A stretch of DNA of 64,000 bases from Yersinia thracica (lineage in GTDB: Bacteria; Pseudomonadota; Gammaproteobacteria; Enterobacterales; Enterobacteriaceae): the NCBI RefSeq assembly GCF_902170565.1, contig NZ_CABHXX010000077.1, positions 1 to 64,000 of the forward strand, written 5' to 3'. Below, one piece after another: positions 7,869 through 16,257 of the stretch (position 1 is the first letter of the stretch; the number at the start of each line of letters is the position of its first letter). A model generated the notes under the pieces. The model had not been told where the DNA came from, did not search any database, and saw nothing but the letters and a program-made list of their open reading frames with translations. A program made the translations under genes and the position numbers.

Positions 7869-10480
7869 CCGAGCATTCACGAAGCCGCATCACCCCAGTA
7901 CCACCGCTGCCTTATCCGGGCAGCGGTGATGTTTCTATTGAATGGGAGCACTCATGGAATGCCCCGCGCCCTGCCATTGGTGGCTACCAATCTTTAGCAC
8001 CGGTCGCAGTGGTAGCAAAACCAAAATCTCACCCGCTGGTTATTCGCTATGTGAAACGCCTGAATGCATTGGGATATACCGAATTACGCGAGCCTAATCA
8101 AACCTTACTTAAAATGCGCAGGGAACGCGCCGAGCTTGAGCGCCAAATCTATTTGCGGGACAAGCAGCAATGGGCGGATTCACCGCAGGGTGTAGAGGCC
8201 CGCATTGATCAGCAGCCTATTTTTATTAAATCGCATTTTCAAAATAAAATTAAGTGGTTACGTGAAAACCATGGCGATAAACATACCAATGCATTCTTAA
8301 CCGGCACCGGCAAGAATGCATTGTTACGTCTGGATGCCGTGCGCGAATATCAGGGAGTGAGCAAGGGCCGAAAATCTGAGTTAATGGCTTATTTTCAGGG
8401 AATTTACAACCACCTTGCCGAGCTAAACAAACGCCGGGTTAAGTCGCTGGCGAATGATGTTGCTGGCCGCATTAATGAAATGTTCTGCACCGAGGTATCC
8501 ACGCCCACCGAAGAAACTCGCAATTTAACTGATGCCGAGTTATTAACCATTTATCGCAATATTGCGCTTGAAGTGTGGTCTTTACGCGTCAGGCCGTCGC
8601 ACTGGCGTGAATTGGGGCCGAAGCCCGACCAGCCAGATAAGCCTGTTGATCGCACAATCTATTATTCTGCTATTGCCCGGCTGATTAATGCGGATTGGTG
8701 GGAAGGTAAATTGTGGCGACTGCGTAATGACTGGCGAGAAAGTCAGTTGCGCGCCGCTGGCTTGATCCATAAGCGTGCCGCACCTTACATCAGTAAGGAG
8801 GCGTTGGCCGACTGGATAGAGCAAAAACGCCGGAACCGTGAATTTTTTAAACGACATGAATTAGTTGATGATGAGGGCAACACTGTTTCTTTAGAGGCAA
8901 TGGTGGATGCCAGTATCAGCAATCCGACTATTCGCCGCCATGAGCTAATGGCACGCATGAAAGGGATCGAACTGGTTGCTCAGTCGCGTGATGATGTGGG
9001 TATGTTCTATACCATCACTTGCCCGTCTAAATACCACGCCAACAACCAAAGCGGCCACGCTAACCCGAAATGGAACTACACCACGCCGTCACAAGCGCAA
9101 GCCTATCTCACCAAGTTATGGAGAAACATTACTTCAAAATTGGGTAGGGAAAATCTGCGCGTCTACGGTTTTCGTGTGGCTGAGCCGCATCATGACAGCA
9201 CACCGCACTGGCACTTATTGTTATTTATGAAACCGCAAGAGTGCCACGCGATCACCGAAATTATGCGTGCCTACGCTGTCAAAACTGATCGCGCCGAATT
9301 AGGTAAACGCACCAGCGCCCGTTTTACCGCTAAACGGCTGGATCCGAAGAAAGGCAGCGCCACCGCCTATATCGCTAAATACATCAGTAAAAATATTGAT
9401 GGTTACGCACTGGACGGTGAACTAGACCATGAAACCGACAAGCCGCTGAAAGAAACGGCTCGTTTTGCTATGGCCTGGGCATCTCGTCACCGTATCCGCC
9501 AATATCAGCCCATAGGCACGCCGCCGGTGACTGTCTGGCGGGAGCTGCGCAAGCTGAATAACCAGCTACTCAATGATCTGATTAAGTCACATGAATTTAA
9601 GTTAGCCATACAGCGCCTGATAGATAAAAAAACCGACCCCGCAGACATTGCAGCGAAAGTCGCCGCCATGCGAGGGAAAAAGCTATTACTTGATCCAGCA
9701 ATGGATGCCGTTACCGCCGCCGCTGATGCTGGGTGCTTTGCTACTTACATCATGCAGCAGGGTGGCGTCTTAATTCCTCGCGGGGAATACACAGTGCGCA
9801 TTGCCTATCAGGACAATGAACAGCCCAACGCCTACGGCGAAATCACCGAGAAGATTTTCGGCATCTATTCCCCGCTTTTGGGCGAGGCGTCGCGCATCTG
9901 TACTCGCCTAAAAACTTGGAAGATTGTCGCCCGCCAAAAGGTGAAACCCGCCGTTGCCGTGGGGTTTGATGTTTTTCAGGACGGCCCCGCCGTCCCTTGG
10001 AGTTCTGTCAATAACTCTCCGGTAGAGCAAAAAATAGTCGAACCGGAGGAGGCCATAGACAGAACATTAGAAGAAAAAATAATCGATTTCACCGCGATCA
10101 CCGACGCAGAACGTCGGGCCTTACTGCGCAGGATAAAAAACGCACCGGTAGCAACGATTAAAACCAATCCATTGACGCCAGCCGAGGAATTATCGCGCCA
10201 GGTATCAGCCGAAAAGGCCGTCCAGCGGCAAGAAAAAACCGCACAGCTGGCACCAGTGACAACAAAAATCCGCGATTTTGCCGAGTCAATCGGGCTTTCC
10301 ATTAGCAAGCAGCAAGCGCAATCACTGGCTTGTGGCGCAACGTTGACCATCGGTGGCCAGAACTGGCGGGCAAGAGAGGATTGTTGTTTGTACCAGTGCC
10401 AACCAACCACCGCCCAGCGAGTATCTAGCGTCATGAGCCGAGTGGCGAAATTACGAGAGGGTTATCGAGCACAGTCATGA
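7865..10480 (+). CDS. A: P2 gpA-type HUH replication initiator
   Basis: An 871-aa rolling-circle initiator, somewhat longer than P2 gpA. The metal-binding HUH motif is H448-W-H450 in TPHWHLLLFM. The paired catalytic tyrosines are Tyr502 and Tyr506 in AYIAKYISKNIDGY, matching the two-tyrosine P2 site. The N-terminal 400 residues form the gpA-family accessory region. It nicks the phage origin, which in P2 lies within gene A itself. It starts at an ATGA overlap with the methylase. The last 150 residues are charged and variable. Confidence 0.95.
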   Translation: MTEHSRSRITPVPPLPYPGSGDVSIEWEHSWNAPRPAIGGYQSLAPVAVVAKPKSHPLVIRYVKRLNALGYTELREPNQTLLKMRRERAELERQIYLRDKQQWADSPQGVEARIDQQPIFIKSHFQNKIKWLRENHGDKHTNAFLTGTGKNALLRLDAVREYQGVSKGRKSELMAYFQGIYNHLAELNKRRVKSLANDVAGRINEMFCTEVSTPTEETRNLTDAELLTIYRNIALEVWSLRVRPSHWRELGPKPDQPDKPVDRTIYYSAIARLINADWWEGKLWRLRNDWRESQLRAAGLIHKRAAPYISKEALADWIEQKRRNREFFKRHELVDDEGNTVSLEAMVDASISNPTIRRHELMARMKGIELVAQSRDDVGMFYTITCPSKYHANNQSGHANPKWNYTTPSQAQAYLTKLWRNITSKLGRENLRVYGFRVAEPHHDSTPHWHLLLFMKPQECHAITEIMRAYAVKTDRAELGKRTSARFTAKRLDPKKGSATAYIAKYISKNIDGYALDGELDHETDKPLKETARFAMAWASRHRIRQYQPIGTPPVTVWRELRKLNNQLLNDLIKSHEFKLAIQRLIDKKTDPADIAAKVAAMRGKKLLLDPAMDAVTAAADAGCFATYIMQQGGVLIPRGEYTVRIAYQDNEQPNAYGEITEKIFGIYSPLLGEASRICTRLKTWKIVARQKVKPAVAVGFDVFQDGPAVPWSSVNNSPVEQKIVEPEEAIDRTLEEKIIDFTAITDAERRALLRRIKNAPVATIKTNPLTPAEELSRQVSAEKAVQRQEKTAQLAPVTTKIRDFAESIGLSISKQQAQSLACGATLTIGGQNWRAREDCCLYQCQPTTAQRVSSVMSRVAKLREGYRAQS

Positions 10481-10614
10481 GTGTCTGTGCGGTACCGGAT
10501 ACCAAGAGCACAGTCAGCTTTGTCTGTACTGGCCAGAATGTAGTTTTACCGGCAAGCACAGATAAACACGTCTGTGTCAGATGTAAAAATCCGCTGCAGT
10601 ATAGATATTTTTAA
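10477..10614 (+). CDS. Small four-cysteine protein after gpA
   Basis: A 45-aa ORF whose ATG overlaps the gpA stop (ATGA), which supports translation. It has Cys at 4, 17, 33 and 36, the last pair as CVRC, so a small zinc-binding fold is possible. Not recognised. The methylase gene follows 14 bp later. Confidence 0.5.
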   Translation: MSVCAVPDTKSTVSFVCTGQNVVLPASTDKHVCVRCKNPLQYRYF

Positions 10615-10628
10615 CTATGGAGATCGGA

Positions 10629-11312
10629 ATGGGATATTTAGGCAGTAAGGCAGCAAGCGGAGCATATCAGGCAATTATTAGCCAGATGCCGCCCCATGAC
10701 ACTTATATCGAAACACATTTAGGCGGTGGCGCTGTGATGCTAAAAAAACCGCCGGCTGCCAATAATATTGGGATAGATATTGATGCGCGCGCCGTAAAAG
10801 ATTTTGTTTTTTCTCATGATCTACCACATGTCAGAGTGTTCAATAAAGATGCCGTTGACTACCTTGACCACTTCGACTTTAGCCGCGCCGGGCGCGTCCT
10901 AATTTATGCTGATCCACCTTATTTATTGGAAACCCGCACCAGTCGGGCCCGTTATAAACATGAATATACCATTGGTGATCACCGGCGTTTGATTGCCGCT
11001 CTGCGTAATGTCCCTGCTTTCGTCATGATTTCTGGCTATCCATCGGATTTATACAACGACTTACTAGGTGATTGGCGCTCAATTCAGTTTCAAGTCATGA
11101 CGCGCGGCGGCCCGCGCACAGAGCAATTATGGATGAACTATCCGGCTGAGGCCGCTTGCAGTGCTGCTTTTGCTGGTAGGGATTATATCGACCGCCAGCG
11201 AATCAAACGCAAGGCTTTGCGCTGGGCCAATAATTACAACGGTTTATCGGCGAATGAACAGCTCGCTATCTTAAACGCCCTCCTTAAAACCCATCAGACC
11301 ACAGGCGAATAG
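10629..11312 (+). CDS. Second D12-class DNA adenine methyltransferase
   Basis: A 227-aa enzyme, shorter than Dam. It begins GYLGSKAASG, has an S-adenosylmethionine loop near HLGGGAVM (30-37), and catalytic DPPY at 95-98. I choose the ATG at 10629 because GGAG lies 6 nt upstream; the ATG at 10617 would place that site inside the gene. Small D12 enzymes like this are frequent beside gpA in P2-like phages. Probably an anti-restriction modification enzyme. Confidence 0.88.
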   Translation: MGYLGSKAASGAYQAIISQMPPHDTYIETHLGGGAVMLKKPPAANNIGIDIDARAVKDFVFSHDLPHVRVFNKDAVDYLDHFDFSRAGRVLIYADPPYLLETRTSRARYKHEYTIGDHRRLIAALRNVPAFVMISGYPSDLYNDLLGDWRSIQFQVMTRGGPRTEQLWMNYPAEAACSAAFAGRDYIDRQRIKRKALRWANNYNGLSANEQLAILNALLKTHQTTGE

Positions 11313-11314
11313 CT

Positions 11315-11548
11315 ATGAGTTTGCGAAAGAAAATTAATTACACCGACACCCTTTGCACATTGTTAACCGATGAACAGCGCGTTGCTCAAATGCTTGGCGA
11401 CGCATGGAATCAATATTTACAGCTTCCGGTTGAGCATCCATATGAGCGTGATGAGTTCTGCCGAGCTATTCACGATTGCCAGAGAATCATATTGGCCCGC
11501 CCAGCAATTCGTGGACTGGCTGAAAAAGGCCAGGGATATAAGAAATAG
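11315..11548 (+). CDS. Small protein, unknown
   Basis: A 77-aa protein beginning 2 bp after the methylase stop, so co-translated with it. Helical, no recognised domain. A competing frame at 11370-11576 lacks a good ribosome site and is treated as a shadow. Confidence 0.55.
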   Translation: MSLRKKINYTDTLCTLLTDEQRVAQMLGDAWNQYLQLPVEHPYERDEFCRAIHDCQRIILARPAIRGLAEKGQGYKK

Positions 11549-11572
11549 CCCTATTTCTATTAGGAGAATGAA

Positions 11573-11893
11573 ATGATCAAGACAGATATTCAGTTTTTAT
11601 TTGATGAAGAAATGGAACGCCGCCGGGTTGAGTTAGTGGCCGTTAGGGCCGATCGTTTCGCTTATGGCTATCTTGCTACAAGGTCAGTCTTTAAAAACTT
11701 TAAAGATGAAAACTTTAAGTTTCATGAAGATAGAACTGTAGATATTTTTGCAAGAATCGAATTGCTCCACGGGATTGCAGCCTTAAAAACGTTTAAAAAA
11801 GAGGAGAAAAGCCATAAACATTTCACCTCAAAAATAGAAATTATTGGCTTGGGTTGCTGGAATGCAAACCGATTCATGCGTATTAAATTTTAA
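11573..11893 (+). CDS. Hypothetical protein
   Basis: A 106-aa basic protein with an AGGAG ribosome site 5-9 nt before the ATG. Not recognised; no membrane segment. More AT-rich than gpA. Followed closely by the next gene. Confidence 0.55.
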   Translation: MIKTDIQFLFDEEMERRRVELVAVRADRFAYGYLATRSVFKNFKDENFKFHEDRTVDIFARIELLHGIAALKTFKKEEKSHKHFTSKIEIIGLGCWNANRFMRIKF

Positions 11894-11906
11894 GAGGTGG
11901 CCGATT

Positions 11907-12251
11907 GTGACAGCAGCAAGTGAACGTAAGCGCGCCCAGCGCCAGCGGGATAAAGAATTAGGTATCACTGAACTGACTTTACGTCTGGATACCGCAGAAA
12001 TGACAATGCTACTGGAGGGCTGCGAACAGCGCCGCATTGCTCGCGGGCCTTATGAACGGGCCGAGTATTTGATCGGCTTGCTTCGCCAGGACAATAAATT
12101 GCTACACAAACAGCTTGATGAGTTGAAAAAAAGCAGTTGCAAGCGATGTGGTGACACATTACCGGGCGATAAAGCCGGTTGCTGTTTACAAGGTGACACG
12201 GAGTGCTGGCAGACGCAGGGGTATAAGAAACTGATGTTGGACACCCTATAA
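11907..12251 (+). CDS. Phage protein with RHH-like N-terminus and Cys cluster
   Basis: A 114-aa protein. I prefer the GTG at 11907, with GAGGTGG 6 nt upstream, to the upstream ATG at 11844. The N-terminus (SERKRAQRQRDKELGITELT) is very basic and followed by a helical segment, a pattern seen in small DNA-binding phage proteins next to gpA. The C-terminal third has Cys residues (CKRCGD, CCLQ, ECW) that could bind zinc. It is the last gene of the replication group; a terminator follows. Confidence 0.6.
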   Translation: MTAASERKRAQRQRDKELGITELTLRLDTAEMTMLLEGCEQRRIARGPYERAEYLIGLLRQDNKLLHKQLDELKKSSCKRCGDTLPGDKAGCCLQGDTECWQTQGYKKLMLDTL

Positions 12252-12369
12252 CGCGGGTGCTGATAGTGTACCACCACAATATTAAATAAACCATAGAAAT
12301 GAATAGATATGCGTCAGTTTGAATAAAATAAAAGTCTCACTCAATTTACCCTCAAAATCACCCCACACA

Positions 12370-12406
12370 AAAGCGCCTCCACGCCACACAGAGAGGCGCT
12401 TTTTTA
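12370..12406 (+). terminator. Rho-independent terminator after replication genes
   Basis: AAGCGCCTC pairs with GAGGCGCTT and is followed by a run of T's. It closes the rightward early/replication transcript. Confidence 0.85.
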
Positions 12407-12889
12407 TTTCACCTCCGATGATGTGCATTTTATGCCGAAAAGGCAGGGTTGAGCACATGCGTATACAGGGTGATTTATGCCATATATGCGGAGACACGGC
12501 ACCACCGACCACACCCCGTTCCGCGCGCTCCCCCGCCCGCGCTTTGCAATGACTAAATATTCACTTTTTATGCAGTTAGGAAGAGGTTAAAAACCCAGTA
12601 TTGCCGCGGCTTAGGTAGTGATTAAGGGGTGAATAGAATAATGCGGATTGTTGCGCTTTGAACTTGCGGTGTTGTAGCGGTCAGTTGGCTAAACAATATG
12701 AGCAATTATCACTGATTTTCTATGTGGCCGTTGCGGCTTACTCTTTTAAAATCGTGACATGGCACAGAAGTAAAATCAAGAGGCTTGTGACATGTCACAG
12801 TGAATTAATTTTTACTCGATGTGACTGACACAATTTTCAGTATTAGAAATAAATCGGCAGCCGGTGTATTTTTTCGTATGCATATAAAT
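12407..12889. other. Non-coding stretch before cos
   Basis: I see no convincing gene. A weak ORF over 12319-12552 runs through the terminator and is rejected. An imperfect ATGTGC...GCACAT inverted repeat lies near 12421-12459, and the rest is AT-rich. In P2 this interval would hold tin/old-type genes; here it is empty. Confidence 0.5.
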
Positions 12890-12951
12890 GCAAAAACCGC
12901 CTAAAATGAAGTGAACCCCATTTATTAGACGCTTTAGCTGGCGGTTTTTGC
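12890..12951. repeat. Inverted-pair element, left copy (IS150-like end plus hairpin)
   Basis: Perfect 12-bp arms GCAAAAACCGCC and GGCGGTTTTTGC enclose TGAAGTGAACCCCATTTATT. A diverged copy lies inverted at 16489-16547. The inner sequence resembles terminal repeats of IS3-family (IS150 group) elements, which start TG and contain ACCCCA...GTTGGAC. The pair brackets the cargo operon. No transposase remains. Confidence 0.6.
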
Positions 12952-12956
12952 GTTTT

Positions 12957-12976
12957 GGCACTCTGCGGGGAAAGCC
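12957..12976. other. cos: Candidate cos site
   Basis: Contains GCGGGGAAAGC (12965-12975), identical to the core of the P2 cos cohesive end as I recall it, with a GG purine start eight bases upstream. The place is right for P2-like genomes, between the replication genes and Q. Terminase P/M would cut here. The exact nick positions are not determined. Confidence 0.65.
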
Positions 12977-13010
12977 AAGAGAGAAGAATTAGGACAGTGC
13001 CGGGAGGGGC

Positions 13011-13028
13011 GGCTGGCGAACGCCAGCC
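13011..13028. other. Perfect hairpin beside cos
   Basis: GGCTGGCG and CGCCAGCC pair around AA; an outer GACAGT/ACTGTC pair surrounds it. It could be part of the terminase-binding region or a terminator for the convergent cargo transcript; the T run is missing. Confidence 0.4.
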
Positions 13029-13064
13029 ATTAACGTGGACTGTCTGTTTTGGATGCCTCTCCTG

Positions 13065-14234
13065 TTATCTTCTGGCCTCAATGCTTTGATAAAAATAATT
13101 ATATTTATCATCCGCTTCAAATAGTATTTGGATAAATTCATCCTGAATTAATTGATAGCAAAAATGTATAACCATATCAACATCAAAATTTATATTTTTT
13201 GCAATATCTTTAATATTTTTAAAACCATCAATTTCTTTTAAAAACGCCTTGAGACTTTCATTCTGTATAGGGTTAATGACTCTTTTCTTACGATTTAGAA
13301 TTAAATTTTCATATTGGTATGAGGTATCATTCTGGAAAACTAAATTATTAACATACGATGTGTGCCATGGGAAGAATGGGATTGAATCTCCGGATAGATT
13401 TTCGAGTTGAAAAGCTATTCTTTTTTTATTAACTAACTTAGGATAGATTTTCCGGCGAACATCATTTATGTGCTTAAATATGGAAAAAGCAAAACCTTTC
13501 CTTTTTCTTTGAAAATGGCTCGTTAAAGAAATATTCAACTCACCTTTTTCACTTTCAATTTCATGAAAACACCAAGCTGGCATAAAAACGGCATTGCCGG
13601 GTTTTATTAAAATTTCTTTAAATCCGAGTTTCATATGCCGAAATTGTTCCACAGTGTGGATTAACTTGTGAGGCTGTTTTAGATCAGCATATAAACATAG
13701 TCTTAACGACTCTGGAATAAGTCTTAATGTTTTAGCACCTTTTACTTGTAAAAAAACAGTATCAACAGGGTCTGCATGTAATGAACTAAGAGTGCCTCCA
13801 TTTGAAACCCAGTGATTATGAAGGTAAGCACCTTTCATATAATCTTTGAATTTGGTTTTACTAGCAAGATAATCATCAAAACTGTTATTGCCACAAGTCC
13901 GTGCCGTACTCCATACAATTGGATGAGAATCGCTCACTTTGAAATAGGTAACATAATAATGCCCCTCGTCGCCTAAAAACATTCTTTCTAAGTTTAACCT
14001 GATTTTTCTTCCCTGGACTTCAGCTTGAAGAGGTTTCTTATCCCAGTAAGAGCCAGAATGCAGGCTGGAAACAAAACTTTTATCTTTGAGCTGAAGTATT
14101 TCCTCTTTAGTGCATGACTCAAGATCCTGATTAATAGCTACATCTTGAAAAATACAAGGCCTTTTCATGTTATCTGTATGCAGCATTAATATATCAGAAT
14201 TTAACTCCTGACCTTTTAAGTTAATAATTTTCAT
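13065..14234 (-). CDS. JmjC/cupin-like Fe(II) oxygenase with PqqD-like C-terminus
   Basis: A 389-aa protein. A cupin_8/JmjC-type core shows the Fe(II) facial triad His153-x-Asp155 (SLHADPVDT) and distal His224, the latter within PGNAVFMPAWCFHEI, typical of 2-oxoglutarate-dependent hydroxylases. Residues about 318-372 form a short three-helix segment (INPIQNESLKAFLKEIDGFK, IKDIAKNINFDVDMVIHF) like PqqD or winged-helix domains that bind RiPP leader peptides. It is the last gene of a four-gene operon and overlaps the exporter by ATGA. I infer hydroxylation of the small peptide encoded at 16038-16175; substrate unproven. Confidence 0.75.
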   Translation of the reverse strand: MKIINLKGQELNSDILMLHTDNMKRPCIFQDVAINQDLESCTKEEILQLKDKSFVSSLHSGSYWDKKPLQAEVQGRKIRLNLERMFLGDEGHYYVTYFKVSDSHPIVWSTARTCGNNSFDDYLASKTKFKDYMKGAYLHNHWVSNGGTLSSLHADPVDTVFLQVKGAKTLRLIPESLRLCLYADLKQPHKLIHTVEQFRHMKLGFKEILIKPGNAVFMPAWCFHEIESEKGELNISLTSHFQRKRKGFAFSIFKHINDVRRKIYPKLVNKKRIAFQLENLSGDSIPFFPWHTSYVNNLVFQNDTSYQYENLILNRKKRVINPIQNESLKAFLKEIDGFKNIKDIAKNINFDVDMVIHFCYQLIQDEFIQILFEADDKYNYFYQSIEARR

Positions 14235-15550
14235 GGTAAAACCTCATTTTCACAAGTCGCCATGCGCTTCCTGTGAATACGTAAAACCAATAAAAACGAG
14301 ATAAAAAACAAGAAAGCTGATTGATAATTAAGAAATATTGGCACCGTGCTAGCCGAATCACTTTGAAACCAAATTGCGGGAATGTAAAATAAAAGCAAAA
14401 TTATATTGGCCATAGCTTGTGGAATAAAAGTATCTTTTAATGCTCTAAGGTGAGCCATGCATAATGACATCAACGAAGTGGAAAGAAAAAAAATCGTCAA
14501 TGATTTTATATAACCATGTTGATCATTTATATGGGTGCTACCAAAAATTTCAATTATTTTAGTGTTTAGTAACAAAAAAATAATTGAAACAAAAATAATA
14601 AGAAATAAAAAAGCCACAATTCCTTTTTTAAAGGCATGAAGCTGATTTGAATAATCTCCATTGCTAACATACAAACTGTGTATTTGAGTAAAAGCACCTA
14701 GAGGTAGAGCTATAAACCCCAACACACTCATTAAAACTGATAAATCTGAAACATATAACTCATCTACTTTTAACAGACGTAATGCCATCAGAAAATATAC
14801 TAATTTCTGTCCGGCCATGCCTAATGACACAGGCAAACCCATTGCTAATATATTTTTTGTGTACTTATAGATTGATTTTTTATTTAAATCAAGATAACAA
14901 TCTTTTAGATGTTTTCTAATCACATTTAAATAGCACAAAAACAAGACTATTTCAAAAATAAAAAACACAAAAAAAACATGCCATGTTAAAAGAAGTTGAA
15001 CATTTAAGGCTGTTACAACAATACCTATAGTGCAAAGTAACGCGGTGTAAATTTTAATATTAGCCATGACTTTGCTGTTAATAGAGCTTTCTATAAAGAA
15101 AAAAAGATATGTGTTTAATATTAAAAATGGAACACAAAAAATATAAATGCCGCTAGCTAACACAAAGTTATGATTTGTCGAATGCAAAAAAAATAAATGA
15201 ATTACTAGTGAGACAATGAATCCAGCTAAAGTTAAAAATATACATAATGGCAATCCTGACTTAAAGGCAGAAACCCCATGTACAATATCATTTTTTTTAT
15301 TGGATACAAGATTTCCAATCATAGCTAGCGGCATCGATAGCAGGATTACTGGCAGGCTATAAAGTGCTGTAAGATAACTGAAGTTAGCTAGCTCAGGGTA
15401 ATTAAATCTTGATATCGAAATCAATATGAGTGTAAAGGCAATAAAAGGAGCAAGGCGGCTTGTTGTAAAGGGTATTAATTTTTCCTTTAGATTATGATAG
15501 TAATCATCTTTACCAAACAGCCTTAATTCTTTCACCAAATTCTTCCTCAT
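14231..15550 (-). CDS. MATE/flippase-type multidrug or peptide exporter
   Basis: A 439-aa polytopic membrane protein with about 12 predicted helices and the MATE/MOP layout of two six-helix bundles. The second bundle starts near residue 230 (ILAMGLPVSLGMAGQKLVYF, comparable with the first near 30). A ribosome site AGGTGA precedes the ATG, which lies 41 bp inside the upstream gene. Very AT-rich. By position it is the likely exporter for the modified peptide; MATE proteins usually export small molecules, so the substrate is inference. Confidence 0.75.
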   Translation of the reverse strand: MRKNLVKELRLFGKDDYYHNLKEKLIPFTTSRLAPFIAFTLILISISRFNYPELANFSYLTALYSLPVILLSMPLAMIGNLVSNKKNDIVHGVSAFKSGLPLCIFLTLAGFIVSLVIHLFFLHSTNHNFVLASGIYIFCVPFLILNTYLFFFIESSINSKVMANIKIYTALLCTIGIVVTALNVQLLLTWHVFFVFFIFEIVLFLCYLNVIRKHLKDCYLDLNKKSIYKYTKNILAMGLPVSLGMAGQKLVYFLMALRLLKVDELYVSDLSVLMSVLGFIALPLGAFTQIHSLYVSNGDYSNQLHAFKKGIVAFLFLIIFVSIIFLLLNTKIIEIFGSTHINDQHGYIKSLTIFFLSTSLMSLCMAHLRALKDTFIPQAMANIILLLFYIPAIWFQSDSASTVPIFLNYQSAFLFFISFLLVLRIHRKRMATCENEVLP

Positions 15551-15992
15551 AAATCACCTGGGTTATCTCAAAAGCTTCATTTAAGTTTTTATAATCGTCG
15601 TCACTTCGCATGCCAAAATAAGGATAATGATGAAAATAATAACCAAATATTCCTTGGCAATCTTTAAAGTAACTTCTGGTATCTAAAATATGATGATGCC
15701 AGAATTCATCTATAGATAAAGTGGGAACAATGACTTTAATCTTTTCACCATATTTTTTATTCAAGTAAAGAAAGTTTTTATAATACTGTTCCGTTAGATT
15801 CAACTCATCCAGAGTCCATACTCTACTTATAAGCGGATCTTGTCTTGATAACTTATTTTTAAGTTCTACAAATTCCATTGAATCAATATAATTAACAGCT
15901 GATTCTAAGGTCGGGTAATGGGTTTGACTATCAACAATCATACTATGGGGCAACGTTTCAGCTATTTTCTCTAGCATTTTATAAGCATCCAT
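15510..15992 (-). CDS. His-rich 'glycine-rich domain-like' protein of peptide cassette
   Basis: A 160-aa protein counted from the ATG at 15992; a longer GTG start at 16028 would begin inside a hairpin. The signature DEFWHHHILDTRSYFKDC (95-112) followed by FHHYPYFGMR (120-129) matches the motif of proteins annotated, from memory, as glycine-rich domain-containing-like (DUF1399 relatives). The clustered His, Asp and Trp suggest a metal site. It may modify the peptide or carry it between partners. It lies directly downstream of the peptide gene, and its ribosome site is weak. Confidence 0.65.
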   Translation of the reverse strand: MDAYKMLEKIAETLPHSMIVDSQTHYPTLESAVNYIDSMEFVELKNKLSRQDPLISRVWTLDELNLTEQYYKNFLYLNKKYGEKIKVIVPTLSIDEFWHHHILDTRSYFKDCQGIFGYYFHHYPYFGMRSDDDYKNLNEAFEITQVIYEEEFGERIKAVW

Positions 15993-15997
15993 TTTAC

Positions 15998-16029
15998 TAA
16001 AACTGTGGAGAGGGTTTCCCCCCTCCACA
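15998..16029 (-). terminator. Hairpin between peptide gene and modification genes
   Basis: On the minus strand TGTGGAG pairs with CTCCACA around a G/C-rich loop, followed by GTTTTAG. It sits between the peptide stop (16038) and the next start (15992). Such a weak terminator lets a precursor be made in excess over its enzymes. No long T run, so partial read-through is expected. Confidence 0.6.
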
Positions 16030-16037
16030 CATCATTC

Positions 16038-16175
16038 TTACCAACCACCGCCACCCTGGCAATGTGAACTATGATCTGACCCAGCACCACCAACATACAT
16101 ATCTTTGCCGTTCACTTTTTGTGTCGGCTTAGGAGATTTTTTAGTAGCTTTAATCAGTTCTATAATTTTATACAT
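16038..16175 (-). CDS. Putative RiPP precursor peptide
   Basis: A 45-aa ORF. An AAGGA ribosome site lies 7 nt before the ATG. A basic leader (MYKIIELIKATKKSPKPTQK, then VNGKDMYV) precedes a C-terminal stretch GGAGSDHSSHCQGGGGW that looks like a core peptide: rich in Gly and Ser, with His, Asp and one Cys, and ending in Trp. The two-part layout, small size and place at the head of a hydroxylase-exporter operon support a ribosomally made, modified peptide. There is no double-glycine peptidase in the operon, so leader removal would need another protease. Not a family I recognise. Confidence 0.7.
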   Translation of the reverse strand: MYKIIELIKATKKSPKPTQKVNGKDMYVGGAGSDHSSHCQGGGGW

Positions 16176-16257
16176 ATCATTTTCCTTGATAAATTTAGCG
16201 TATTTACGCCGGAACAATAATCCGCACGGGTTAACAAAATCTAAGAAAATTTATTAT

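Noticed and set aside
9976-10434. 152-aa ORF antisense to gpA
   Set aside because: Antisense shadow of gpA's C-terminal part without start signals.
12319-12552. 77-aa ORF downstream of the replication genes
   Set aside because: It runs straight through the terminator hairpin at 12370-12406, lacks a ribosome site and has a low-complexity composition.
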